Shown: positions 21,963 to 33,755, counted from the stretch's first letter. The stretch: DNA of 64,000 bases from Siphonodentalium dalli (GCA_032622095.1 CP136061.1:98019345-98083344), one strand, 5' to 3'. Made by a program: numbers and translations. Notes: a model not told the origin generated them from the letters alone.

Positions 21963-23134
21963 AGCAAGCCAATTCACCGCCGAGACCCTTCGAGAAAATC
22001 GGAGAGCTCACCGCATACCAAGGAGAGGTCTTCCGATATAAAATACGCAACACAACCTTTGTGGACGAGGACGGCGGCGCAGACAGCTTAGATATCTCAG
22101 TCCGTCTACCCCGTGGAGATATCCCTTTGAATTTCTGGATTCAGTACGACGAAAATTCACATTCGTTAGAAGGATTACCGCTTCCTGCAGACAGTCGGGG
22201 TTCACCATATAAGTTCCTCATCGTAGCAAGTGATTCGAAAGGGGAGGAGTTTATAGACACGTTTGAGATCTCCATCAACAACACTGCATCTCAGTCACTT
22301 CCAGCTACGCATCTCTTCTATATAACTCTACACAATAGTTACCGTCGCTTCATCGCGTCTCGTGAGAAAGCCATAGATTTGGTGGAAAAACTAGCGCATT
22401 TCTTTGGAGACAAGAGTGCTCGCTATATCGACGTAGTTGATATTCGTAAAGGATCCGTGGTACTCGTGTGGTCTAACAGTTCTCTGTCCGGATTCGACTG
22501 TAAGAACGATTCAATATCGCATCTACATAATTTTATGGTAGATTCTAACGGAAGACCAAAAGGAGAATTTGCATCTGCGTTGCATCCGTTCACTGTTTCT
22601 TCTGTGGATTTAAAAACTCTCGGTTCGTGCTCCCCATTACCTGTCGCGCCACAGCAGTCTTCTGACTTTGACATTTGGGCGTCGGTGATTTTGCCTGCCA
22701 TTATAGCCGTTATAATATTGCTTATACTAGTCATCATAATGGTGTTCATATATTGGAAGTGTTCGCGTACGCGACAACGACAAGCGGACACGCCTACCGA
22801 GTTTAAACGTCGCACGAAACCCATTATTCTTCCTAACGACATAGAGTACGATGATCCTTCACTGCGACCTCAGAGCCCACTCATTCTCCCGTCTGACGAA
22901 TCGAACGCACCCGACACGCCAACGTCAAACGGCACTCCAGCTACGCAATACACGGGACCAGCATTTCAGACATTTACAGACAGCCCGAATGGCGACGCGA
23001 ACGGAAGTGCTAGCAACGGCGTAGCAACTGGTCAGGGGCCGAACCCACCAGCATACCGGCCACCTAAAGAAATGCCACCAGCTTACCGGTTACCACCACC
23101 ATACTCGCCCAACAGCGGATCGTCGGAAGTGTGA
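21963..23134 (+). CDS. DAG1: Dystroglycan terminal exon (copy 1)
   Basis: Dystroglycan links the extracellular matrix to dystrophin at the plasma membrane. This exon encodes the last 390 residues. Residues about 10-108 form the cadherin-like domain (YKIRNTTFVDEDGG, FWIQYD, ASDSKGEEFIDTFEI). Residues about 113-224 form the SEA-like domain with the alpha/beta autocleavage site KG|SVV at residues 164/165 (22451-22456), and cysteines 180 and 223 at the positions of the vertebrate disulfide. A transmembrane helix spans about 242-264, followed by basic RTRQRQ. The tail has PPAY (362), PPAY (372) and PPPY (378) for WW domains, and ends SSEV. The vertebrate mucin region and N-terminal domain are not in the window; an FN3 domain precedes instead. 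The acceptor is tgtaatttcag and the stop is TGA at 23132. Confidence 0.93.
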
Positions 23135-24599
23135 TTAGATATGAATGTATTGTTAGATTTCATGGAGTAAAATAACTGGTATATAGCTTAGCATTATGCA
23201 AATCAAATATTGGAAAATGCTATATAATTTGTTATTTCATTGAGCAGGTTGCTTGCCATTGCATTATATATATCGTTGATTGACTGGATCACGTCACATA
23301 TATGCTCTGCGCGCGTATCACAACACATTGTCAGTTAATTCACTTCACTGCCAGAGATTAACATACTTAAATTTTATGTTTTTGCTGTGCAAATAACATT
23401 ATGTTTGGAAGTCGGTCAGCTTCATACACTTCAACATCTTGTTTGTTTTTATAGATAAAGTTGGTTCAGCGATTGGTTTTCTTAGATAATAAAACTGCAT
23501 GAGAACAATAAAATGACCGAGTAGCTATTAAATTTTCCATGGCATTTTGATTTTGGAAACAATACAGTTATTTTACTCCCTGTTAGATATGTAAATGTTA
23601 TGATTTGTTGTTAATGTTTGTGATGAGTGTATATGATTAATTTTAACTTCGTAAACAGTATACACGGGTTCACCATATAGCATTGTATTTACACAATCAC
23701 ACCCATGGTAAAGGGGTCCTCTAAGTCGATATGATGTTCATGGGTCCTGCTATATGATATATTGGTGGGGCAAAATAATGACGTTAAGATAAAGTGTTGT
23801 CATTTTAGATATCTCTGGTTATTTTTGGTATTTGTTGGCACTTAATTATCGATAAAAGCCTGTATTTTGATCATCAGAGAGCATGATTTGGAAAAGTAAA
23901 CACGGAAGTGAGAAAAAAATTCAACGCGGAAGTGAAACGTCTGCTAAAATCCACCAGTGTTGCGCGCGCATAACAATTTCACCGATTTATTTCGCAATAG
24001 AGTTAATTCGTGACGTCACGGAGTCCCAATAAAAAGTGATATTGTACAGTCGGGAGTCCAATATGATTTTCGGGAATCCAATATGACTTTTTCCAGGACT
24101 ATCACGTGGCGGCTTTTGCCCAATCGGAAATGGGGTTAGTTAAGGGATAGATACTAATATGCTTTATGTAGTTAATATATACCGTGAGCTGTGGATAAAT
24201 ATAATTATGTTCATGAATGCTTTTTAACATTTTTTCGAATCGCTCGGATTAGACAAATACCACGATATATTGGTACAATTTTCCCCACCATTATCAGAGC
24301 TATCTCAGGACCCACGAACATCATATAAACTTAGCAGGGCCTTTTTTATCAGGGGTGAATACCTCCATGACCACCGAACTTCACTTGTCCAAAGATATTT
24401 AATTGGATTTGACAGCAAGTTAAACACAATTACATATTAAGCCGATATTCGGTTAACCAGGTCAAACTAAAAATTACTTAAAACCGACGGTATTCTTATA
24501 AAGGTGCTCCATTCGTGAATTTAAAAAACAATATCAATTTCAATATCGGTCTGAAGGGGCAATAATTATCCATTATAACCAATGTGTGATATATACATA
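23135..24599. other. 3' UTR and downstream non-coding DNA
   Basis: The probable 3' UTR runs to about 23530, after two polyadenylation signals. No gene was found beyond it. The whole stretch is about 99% identical to 38486-39951 in unit 2. Confidence 0.7.
23488..23512 (+). promoter_or_regulatory. Two polyadenylation signals
   Basis: AATAAA occurs at 23488-23493 and 23507-23512, about 355-380 bp after the stop codon. Both are kept in unit 2 at 38841 and 38860. Confidence 0.6.
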
Positions 24600-24762
24600 T
24601 TATCACAACAGTGTGTTGATCAGTGTCGTAGTATCACGTCGAGTTGAGGTGGGCAGATTGCTGGATCAAACGAGTTGCCACAGGCAACGAATTTGATCCG
24701 GAAATCTGCCCACCTCAACGAGACGTGGTGCGATGACACGGATCAACTCACTCCTGTGATAA
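24600..24762. repeat. 163-bp palindromic fold-back element
   Basis: Arms of about 75-80 bp, from ttatcacaacagtgtgttga to tcaactcactcctgtgataa, pair around the centre gttgccacaggcaac. Both arms carry gaggtgggcagat and its complement. The unit 2 copy is at 39952-40114. No target duplication was recognised; it may be a MITE. Confidence 0.75.
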
Positions 24763-25148
24763 AAGGTTTTATATATGACGCCCAGTTTACAATAATAACA
24801 ATTTAATTACATATTTTTTGTCACTTCAGCAGTTCAATTTTCTTACTATAGTTTATTTTTAACGGATAAATAGTTAGTTGTAGTCAATTCGGGACATCTT
24901 GGCAATTTCCGTAGGAGTGTGATATGATTTGATCCAGGGAAATCTCACTCAGTGTGATCCGACGATTTGGATTAGATAGTCAAACAATAGTGGTATTTAG
25001 GGAAGAATAGATGCAGTGGTATAATAAATTACTATAACAATACCTGTTCACCTTCACAATATGAGAGATATGTTCTAATTATGTAAAAATACTACGAGGT
25101 GCCTGTAAAATTACCAAACAAATTTGTCAGCGTGTGATCCTAACCGTA

Positions 25149-25613
25149 AAGACCTACTTAATTTCGAGTTACCGATTATTGTTTTATGGTGACTTGATAT
25201 ACGTTTTAGTAATAATATAGGCCATAACATATGATTAAAATAGTCTAATTCATCACCATTTGCAACGTCTGTGTCTCAGAAGATGCCCATAGAAAATAGA
25301 AAACAGCTGACATCATAGGAAGATTACCCCCGTTTGGCTCACGTTGTGCAATAGAATTAAAACTAGAGATGTATTTTCAATGGAAGGGGAATATCTTTAT
25401 ATTTAAAATTTGGTGTTTATCCTCCTCCATTTAAAATAATACACCTTTTCTACAATTTAGATGACAGAAACAGGTTGGTAACTCAAAAAATAACAAAAAC
25501 AACATGCTCGCAGTTTATTACACCGGATATGTTGATAATACAATGTTTTGTGGCTTCCATTTTCAAATGGTATATAATATGGCATATATTTTGTATATGT
25601 GATCTGGGGGTTC
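25149..25613 (+). mobile_element. MITE, AAGGCCCACTTAA family, right end lost
   Basis: It is homologous in reverse orientation to 55518-55979 and homologous to 40501-40993. The left end is degraded (AAGACCTACTTAATTT) and preceded by TA. The right end stops at gggggttc without the inverted end that unit 2 still has. Confidence 0.65.
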
Positions 25614-26607
25614 CATCAGTAGCTTTAGCCTCTAATTCAGGTCAGAATTCAAGTTCATTTTTTGAACAGCATTTCGTAATGTAAACGTCTAAGCAAATAA
25701 CTCTACCGACATTGAAAGACCGTATTGTTGCTATATTTATTCTAAATTATATCGATTTGATTCAGGTTTATTCGGTGTATAAATATATTATTTATGGAGC
25801 GGTAACATCGGTTAAAAATAAATGTATATATGGTGAAAACACAGGTGAAACTGGCGAGGATTACCCGAATAAATGGATGCTAGTATGACAGTATCATGCA
25901 ATATGATGCAATTGTTTGATTGACCTGTTAGGTAAATTTGTATGTCACCTGTCTGAATTAGAAATATGCGTCTTTCGGTCCATATTGGATGCTGAGCAAA
26001 ACTAAGCGGAATAACTCTATTATAGAAAGCGGGACAACTCTATTTTATATTTACTGCTTCCATAACTCTATTTTAATTTGATAATCACGTCATATTATAA
26101 ATCGATGGTTTCTGTGATATGGTATTTCAGTTTTGTGTCCTCTACGTTTTGGATACAAGTTACACGTATTCGTGTGTATTCTCTTTGGTATGTGTGACAT
26201 AACCCAGTGTTCACAATGTATATGTGCTGATTTTATTACGCTTTATACTAAGTTGAATGTTTTCGCACTGTATTATATTGTTTATGAAGACTTTCTAAGA
26301 ATGAGAATAAATTATTATTGAGGAAGTTTTGTCTTGTGTTATCAGATTCAGATTCATTTATTCACCATTCGCCATATACATTAGGCTTATTAGGCGGTCA
26401 GGTCCTGCTCGAAGTGAAAACAACAGAAAAGAAGGTACACCATGCCAAGTATATTCCAGTATGAATGAACGAGTTTAATACGAAAAGCCACAAATTAATG
26501 TGAAACATGCATGAATATGTATACTGTATACACAGATATACACACGTGTATACATATGTATAAATACAAATAACATAGCAATTCACATTTATATCCATAG
26601 ATTATTG
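25614..26607. other. Non-coding end of unit 1
   Basis: No gene was seen. The segment 26344-26600 begins with gattcagattcatttattca, which read on the minus strand looks like a LINE or SINE tail (AATAAATGAATCTGAATC); the source element was not identified. Identity to unit 2 has fallen to about 95% here by eye. Confidence 0.5.
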
Positions 26608-27398
26608 TACTCTTTAAAGACTTGTTTCAAATAGATTCTAACGTTCTTTAATAGTGATATATTTTAAATAGAAGGATGCCATACAACATTTCTAGTGAAG
26701 GGTTCAACCAGTATAATAGTAAGGAATATATTTTTTCCTGAAAGTGACAAAATATTTAGAGACCAATAGAATGTGATACTCGTCGCAGGTTTCCGAACAG
26801 CATATATACATAGTAAACTTTCAGACCTAACTTTAATTTTTTTATTTCTGGTAACTCTGGTTTATTGCTTCACACTTGGGAATCTACTTCGCAGATCTGA
26901 CTTCGCGTTTGGCTTTAAAATAATTAAATTTCCGTATTCCATTAAGTTATCATGTTGTTCATTGCAAGAATTAAGATTCATGTTTATGTTTCGGAAAATC
27001 AACTTTTTAAATAATCCTAGATTTAATAGAGTAACGAACATCAATAAAAGACATAATTCTCCATGCAGAATCGCAAAAAAAGGTATTCAAAACACTAAAA
27101 GTCAGCCTAACGTTTCACCCAATAATGTGAAATTCATACACCACCAGCCCATTGTATTCTATTGACCAAAATAGCGGACAATTCCTCAATTTAGCGGTCA
27201 ATGCGACTCAAAGTCTATCTTGTTAACGTAAATGGCGGGAAAAGGTGAGTTTTGAATGATACTAATAACAATCATTCGGATCAATATATTAGACCGAAGT
27301 AATCGAACCTATATACATCTATACGTTATGCGAGTCTTTATAGTGCAAGGTTTTGTTGATCAGCTCTTCGTGTGTCTACTTTCAACAGAGAGATAGAT

Positions 27399-27451
<53 letters not shown>

Positions 27452-28197
27452 GAGAGAGAGAGGGAGAGAGAGAGTGTAGTCTGGCTGTTTTGCAAAGCTT
27501 TCGGAAAGTCGAAAATGACATAATGCGAGGCGCGTTTATAATTTCGCTTGACGCTGATGCCAACAGTAATTATTAGAGAGCGTTGTATAATAAATTAAAT
27601 GTTTTGGGCAATTTCCCATATTATTGGATCAGATGCTCATGATGTCCTTTCTAATATAACGAAAGCCAAATAAACCAAACTAATTTGGATCTTGAAAGGG
27701 TATATAACCAACACGTATTCCCTTGCATGCTGGGTCGACGATCGCTGCAAGTGTTAACTATTGTAAGCGGGATAACTCTACATAGACAATATATACCATT
27801 AAACAAAAATGCTTGCTTTCATTGCTGCAGAGGAATGGGTACTACATAGTTTAAAGTCACATGGCGGTTTACGATCCAATTACACCTAATAATATTCGCT
27901 TTCGAATTGTTCCCAGATATCAAAATATGTCGATAAATACTACATTTCTACGAGCATTATATGAAAGACGCACCCAATTCATAAAACATTTATACACGAT
28001 GTTTGGGTCCCAAACAAAAAGAGCCATTTTCACGACAAGGAACACAAAAGAGCGTCCAGTCTTCTCATGCTTGATATGGTATGGACAAAGAGCGTTCGTT
28101 TTATTTTGTTAGATCATCGGGAAGTATTTTTTTCAGAAAATATGAAGCCTGTATAGTAAAAAATCATGTATTTTTCAACACCCCCCCCCCTCTTATC
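26608..28197. other. Unit 2 backbone, no gene seen
   Basis: The first 330 bp match 1-350. The sequence then jumps at about 26970 to the equivalent of 7549. The short ORF 27861-28112 shifts frame relative to its counterpart at 8522, so it is not under coding constraint. The last 20 bp are a C-run next to the GC-rich element. Confidence 0.6.
27387..27475. repeat. (GA)n microsatellite
   Basis: About 85 bp are almost pure GA with GATA interruptions. The matching place in unit 1 (about 8090) has only a few such bases, so it expanded after the duplication. Confidence 0.85.
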
Positions 28198-30873
28198 GGT
28201 GTGACTAATTACCGCCCGGGGACCGCCCGGGACCGCCCGGGCGGCCCCATGGGCCCGTGGACACTATATCTCGATGTTATAACGTAGCGACATACCCCAC
28301 GAGGTCAACCTAGAAAATGTTACAAGCTCACTCGTCTCCGGTCGGTGTTATTAACTCCGCAAATGCCGATATTGGCTAAGAGAGCCCAGGTGATGCCGGG
28401 TGTCTTCGTGTGTTTTCTGACAGTATATATTTTGTGATGCGTGGTAGTGCAATACCACCTGAGTGTGACTTCCATATATTGACTCGCTAACGCGTCCACG
28501 GCCGATGTTATTAACCTCACATAATCCGATAAAATACCGTATCAACATAAATATTCATCTCTGATCGTAAATATCGCAATTTTGTTTAATGTTTCCAATG
28601 AAAATTAATAACTTTACACCTATAATTGTTATGTTTTGACACGAACGGGTGTAATTATATTGATTTCGGCAGCCACTGCTTGCCTGAAGATAGCCGCGAC
28701 AGATAATGGGAGAAAGTGTTAATATCAATTAGTAATAAAACGGTATTGCAATTGTTATATTGTATACATTGACAACTTCACAATAATTAGAAGAGATATT
28801 GGCGGATTTAAACCGAAACTGTGTTTTCATAACACTTGGGGAAGACGAACAGGGAATGTCGTGACAACAGTGGAGATTTGCGATGAGGTTTCCGTGGTTT
28901 TATTGCAATCGAAAATGGTCGTAATCCCATAATCTTCTTGGTGCTAGACAATAACGATCAAGATGACTAAGAGAGTATTTGTGATTCTGGAAACCCGTGC
29001 TTCGATTGCTTACTGACCAATAACACGATATTACGTTATGGGGTAGATTATATATTATCATGTGTGCATTAAAAATACAGTGCACATCACCACAATATAC
29101 TGTCCTAAAACCGTGACATACGAAGACGCCCCGGCTCACCCGGGCTCTCTTAGCCAATATCGGAATTTGCGGGGTTTATAACGCCGACCGGAGACGAGTG
29201 AGCTTGTAACATTTTCTAGGTTGACCTCGTGGGGTATGTCGCTACGTTATAACGTCGAGATATAGTGTCCGCGTAAGGTGTGACAAAGACCTATATACGT
29301 AACTCATCCGACTTTGTCCCACAAAAAACCGGAAGTAAGAGAACTGACGTGACATTCTTTCCTACTTGCATTAACAAATGGAACGCTCTTGGAAAGGACA
29401 TCTTTAAGGAATCAATCAAACGGAAACCAATAAAACCGCCAAAATACTTCAATGTTGGTAAACGTTTACTAAATATTTCTCACTGCAGACTGAGAAATCA
29501 ATGTAGCAACTTACAAGCTGACAAAAAGCTAAATTATATCGCTGATACTAAAGCATGCATATGCGGATATCATGAAGAGAATGCATTTCATTTTTTTTTT
29601 TAATGTCCTGTTCATTTTTATGCCAGAATAAGTCTATACAATAAACTCTTGCCCTTCAACATTTATTCGGTAAAAAATTTGCTATTTGGAGACCCTGACC
29701 TAAAGAATAATGAAAATGAGTCCATTTTCAAAGCTGTCCAAGACTTTTTAAGAGACACTACTTTCACAGATACAACAAACTTTCAACATACCTGAGATTG
29801 GAAAGAGATATGTCTGAAGGACTTCGACTCTTCCATAACCCTGCATGTCAATCATTGAAACAAGCTCGGAGAGGGAGTGAGAGAGAAAGTGATTTATATG
29901 AGAAAAAAACTGATATCACAGACTTTGGTTAAGGGGGGACTAGCACAAACATAAACTTTTGTTGTATATTTTCTTATATATGTATATGCACTGTTACTAT
30001 GCTGCTATAATTGTAAAGTTGTATTGAGTGTTGTAATAGGGAGAGGAGGTACATCTATGTGGCTAGCACTTGTCCCCCAATCCCGTCACCATATCATTTT
30101 GATAAATAAATATGTTTAAACCATGCAGGGCCGCCCGGGCGGTCCCGGCTGGTCCCCGCGGGCACGTTTTGTTTATATTGTATTTTACCGGATTTTGAGG
30201 GGTTAATAGCATCGGCCGTGGACGCGTCAACGAGTCAATATATGGAATTAACACTCAGGTGTACTGCACTACCACGCATCACCAAAATATACTGTCCGAA
30301 AACACACGAAGACACCCGGGCTCCCCCGGGTTCTCTTAGCCAATATCGGCATTTGTGGGGTTAATAAAACCGGCGGAGACGAGTGAGCTTGTAACATTTT
30401 CTAGGTTGACCTCGTGGGGTATGTCGCTACGTTATAACGTCGAGATATAATGTCCACGAGCCCATGGGGGCGCCCGGGTGGTCCCGGGCGGTCCCCGGAC
30501 TCTTTTTGTTTATATAGTATTTTACCGGATTTTGAGGGGTTAATAACTTCGACCGTGATCGCGTCAACGAGTCAATATATGGAATTAACACTCAGGTGCA
30601 CTGCACTACCACGCATCACCAAAATGTACTGTCCGAAAACACACGAAGACACCCGTAATCACCCGGCTCTCTTAGCCAATATCGGCATTTGTGCGGTTAA
30701 TAACTCCGGCCGGAGACGAGCGAGAGAGTAAAATTTTCTAGGTTGACCTCGTGTGGTATGTCGCTACGTTATAACGTCGAGATATAGTGTCCACGGGCCC
30801 ATGGGGCCGCCCGGGCGGTCCTGGGCGGTCCCGGGCAGTCCCTGGGCGGTCCCGGGCGGTAATTAGTCACACC
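28198..30873. mobile_element. GC-rich inverted-repeat element with internal tandem copies
   Basis: It starts GGTGTGACTAATTACCGCCC and ends in the exact reverse complement. The inverted ends run on for over 100 bp through the motifs gggcggccccatgggcccgt and gttataacgtagcgacata. The GC-rich 10-mer gggcggtccc is repeated many times at both ends and near 30120 and 30480. Blocks of the arm (gacctcgtggggtatgtcgc) recur at 29220, 30410 and 30750. Unit 1 has the uninterrupted site near 8780. A LINE tail lies inside. No transposase was seen, so it is a non-autonomous element of undetermined superfamily. Confidence 0.75.
29280..30117 (+). pseudogene. LINE 3' fragment captured inside the GC-rich element
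   Basis: The frame 29280-29603 reads DVTFFPTCINKWNALGKDI and later CICGYHEENAFHFFF, the C-terminal knuckle of a LINE ORF2. A T-run at about 29588 interrupts it; after a frame change CPVHFYARISLYNKLLPF continues. The 3' UTR ends in gataaataaatatgtttaaa. It is not of the QADD clade by its visible motifs. It is a 5'-truncated, broken copy. Another copy of this tail, inverted, is the small insertion at 31633-31824. Confidence 0.7.
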
Positions 30874-31632
30874 CTATCTTATTCCTCCTTCCAAATTACG
30901 CAGACAAACTTTAGAAGCTCTAATTCGTTTAACATCGTTATGTTTATCATATTCGACAATTGTTCCTTTATTAGCAAAGTAATTTGGTATAATGTATACA
31001 ATCACTGATTAACTCATTGCATAAATTATAGATACTATATATATAACCAGTCTGGTTAACGACGATGTTTGTATTGTTTGAACAAACTCCGTTCAACAAC
31101 CGTCTGTACGGGGGTAACTGACCAGACAAAATGTATAGCCTCATTGGCAATTATCGCCTACTTCCAATTCAAATCCCATTAACCACTTAACGCTAAAACA
31201 TCACCACTGGGCTGCTTGAGTTTGTTTGTCCAAGCATCACATCTAATCAGTGAGATGTTGGCGTTTTTGGCGTGTTTTTATTGGCAATAGCGATTGTACC
31301 AAATGTTACACCAAGCTGTTGTGATAAGGACGGTGGGTGGGCTGCCAACCCTATACTCTATATACCTGTGAAAACGACACAATGGCCAGGTTAATTATAA
31401 ACCCGACAAAGGGTTTGTTATCTTACTCAATCCCTGTCACCCTTTCCGGAGTCCAGAGCAGCTGGCGACACTGGGTGAGAATGGGGCCTTGGATATAAAA
31501 AAGTCGCCTTCGGCGGATTTTATCATTTGCACAGGGATTTATCTCCTGGTAAATTTGCTCACAATTCGTTCCCTGTCGTAAATAAGCCAGGTAAATACCA
31601 TCGGGTTTCATTTGAAATCACACCGGCCTGTG

Positions 31633-31824
31633 GTTTAAACATATTTATTGTAACTCAGTTTACAAGGGATTGGGGGACAAGTTATAACAACTTAAGGTGG
31701 CCCCTCTCCCGACAATATTTATACAAATGTTTAAACAAGATGATTAACAGATATAATGTACATGTAATAATAAGAATGTTGATGATGATGTCTGGTGATT
31801 GATGTTATACCGGTCCTGAGGTCC
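31633..31824 (-). mobile_element. Short 5'-truncated LINE tail between 91-bp direct repeats
   Basis: The insert begins gtttaaacatatttatt, the reverse complement of the LINE 3' end seen at 30117, and is 192 bp long. It is bracketed by 31542-31632 and 31825-31915, two 91-bp direct repeats at a constant offset of 283 that differ at a handful of bases. Unit 1 has one copy (about 10370-10461) with no insert. The direct repeats are therefore best read as a 91-bp target-site duplication. Confidence 0.75.
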
Positions 31825-32655
31825 TCTCCGGGTACATTTGTTTACAATTCGTTCCCTGTCGTAAATAAGCCAGGTAAATACTATCGGGTTTCATTTGAAA
31901 TCACACCGGCCTGTGTAAAGCATCATTCGTGTGTTCACTTTCTACGGGATATATATAGGTGAGTCTGATCAGTCTAACTGATCTATATATATGGATTATA
32001 TTCACAATATATTCACACGAAACGTAGCGATTTAAGGCGAAGTTGCACTAGTTTAAAATATACAAATGTACAGGTTAATTTGTAGTATTTGTTGATTCAG
32101 TTCGGCTAAATACGAAACGTTTAAGTATTGTTTTAAAACTGGCCTGGAATCATTGGAACAGTGATATGGAACGAAAACAGTCGGTATTATTTGAAATTAT
32201 GTTTGCCCGAATTTCATGTCACATCTTTTTCACTAACTTATCCCATGTAACCATAATGTTTATTCAGTCTTCCACGTGTGTTTACATAGTATTCGAATAT
32301 AATTGAGGTCCAAATAAGTATTGTTTAAACCAAATTATGTTAGTGCTATACTTTTTTAGGCTACAAACTCACAAATTACTCGCTATGGTCACATTCGACT
32401 ATTTGTGCCACCGGAACTTTCACCATATATACAACACAATGTATATGTTTAGTTTGAACAAGTAATATTCCACTTTACAACTTTAAGGGGAAAGGGGGGG
32501 GGGGGGGCTAATGTACACTAAATCCGGAGGACATTTATGGGACCATCTCCTTTTATACTCAATATAATATATGCAACATCTGAATTAATTTGAGCCATGA
32601 ATTAGTGCAACATACCCTCGTGTGCTCTATGAACGATACAAACAACATGGTAATT

Positions 32656-32928
32656 ACAGGAATAAATTTCATCGTTTGCTCTCAATTGAATATTTGAGCC
32701 TTCTTAAAAAAGTAAGCATATTTATAAAACTATCTTTAAAAAGGATACTACTTTAATGTAAATGGCATCATGGATTACAATATAATTGTGTGTGTATGTA
32801 TTTTTATTGATATGACTTATATGTTATGTGTGCCTTGTGTATAGTATGTATATATGTTATTGCATGTTCCAACTTAACTGTTGGCTTTGCTAATAAACAA
32901 TCAATTATACTGAAAATGAGTTTATGAC
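32656..32928 (+). mobile_element. Short retroposon-like insertion between 34-bp direct repeats
   Basis: The motif gtgctctatgaacgat...catggtaatt occurs at 32622-32655 and 32929-32962, while unit 1 has it once (near 11013). The insert ends ctaataaacaatcaattata, which resembles the 3' end of an RNA-derived element. The source family was not recognised. The borders are blurred by the fold-back repeat in which it sits. Confidence 0.5.
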
Positions 32929-33498
32929 GTGCTCTATGAACGATGCAAACAGCATGGTAATTTTAATGAAAATCAGTTTATGACTCGATTCATAAACTCA
33001 TTTTCAATATAATTACCATTGTTGTTTGCATCGTGTAATCCATGGCTCGAATTAATTTATTTGTGGCATAGTTATGTTATGTTCAGTATAAATGAGATGG
33101 TCACATGTACGGATATAGTGTACATGCAGTACCCGTTTAAGTAAATTTTTACAATTTATAATGGACTGTCACGTAATTATGCGGCGGGGTAAGCTCTGTC
33201 CAGGCAAACATGTACACGACGAGTCGAGGATGACAATATACCGCCGAGTCATTTTGAAATAACCATCGGCTGATTGACATGATATGACAATTCATTCCTG
33301 TATTGTTAAAATTACCATCATACCAGACGTATGTTATTTCGATACTGGTGCAAGGACTGCCAAGGAGGTACAGACATATTATTTGCTTAACAGGGGTCAA
33401 GGGATTCAGTTAAAAATGGTTGAAAATCGACTGTTTCCACGTAATGTAATATGTCTTTTCTACATGTATATAATGGAAATACTGACAATTTGTCGTTT

Positions 33499-33755
33499 TT
33501 AACCCTTCCATGCCTGCATGGAGCTTCGGAAATTTTGAGAAAACCCTGTGCCAATGCATTCTCTTATATATGCGATTCTCCCATGGGGAACTCGCATATA
33601 CATGTATAAGAGAATGCATTTTGCCTAAACATATTTACCATGACCTTGTAAGACAGTGAATTATCTTATATGTCTGAGGCTCTCTATGGAGATTTGCATA
33701 TATAAGATAATGCAATGGCACATGATATTTAATACATGATTACATGATTAGTAAT
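33499..33755. mobile_element. MITE of the TTAACCCTT family in unit 2
   Basis: It starts TTAACCCTTCCATGCCTGC and contains two hairpins (ccaatgcattctcttatata, then a second built on ttatcttatatg). It is the orthologue of 11776-12021; the right end has decayed to taatacatgattaca. Confidence 0.65.

Larger units (their letters stand above)
1..26607. repeat. Tandem array unit 1 (FN3-dystroglycan exons plus insertions)
   Basis: The opening motif gtattctttaaagacttg recurs at about 26608 and 42142, each time followed by the same 300 bp, so three unit starts are visible. Unit 1 is the longest because it carries a hAT-like element, LINE fragments, an ORF-bearing insert and a complete LINE. It holds the three dystroglycan-type exons. 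Positions 1-350 are unit backbone with no coding signal seen. Unit 1 matches unit 3 at about 99% over its first 6 kb and matches unit 2 at roughly 93-96% outside the terminal-exon block (by-eye estimates). A real tandem duplication and a misplaced haplotype both remain possible. Confidence 0.85.
30874..33498. other. Unit 2 backbone with two short insertions
   Basis: It is collinear with unit 1 8785-9432 and 10355-11775. No gene was seen. It includes the 11-bp empty site near 31518, two small LINE-tail-like insertions listed separately, and a G-run at about 32487-32507. Confidence 0.6.

Noticed and set aside
27360-27563. Minus-strand ORF rich in SL repeats
   Set aside because: It is translation of a GA microsatellite absent from the other unit.
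28198-28260. CpG-island promoter
   Set aside because: The GC-rich DNA is a repeated 10-mer at the end of an inverted-repeat element, and no gene starts there.
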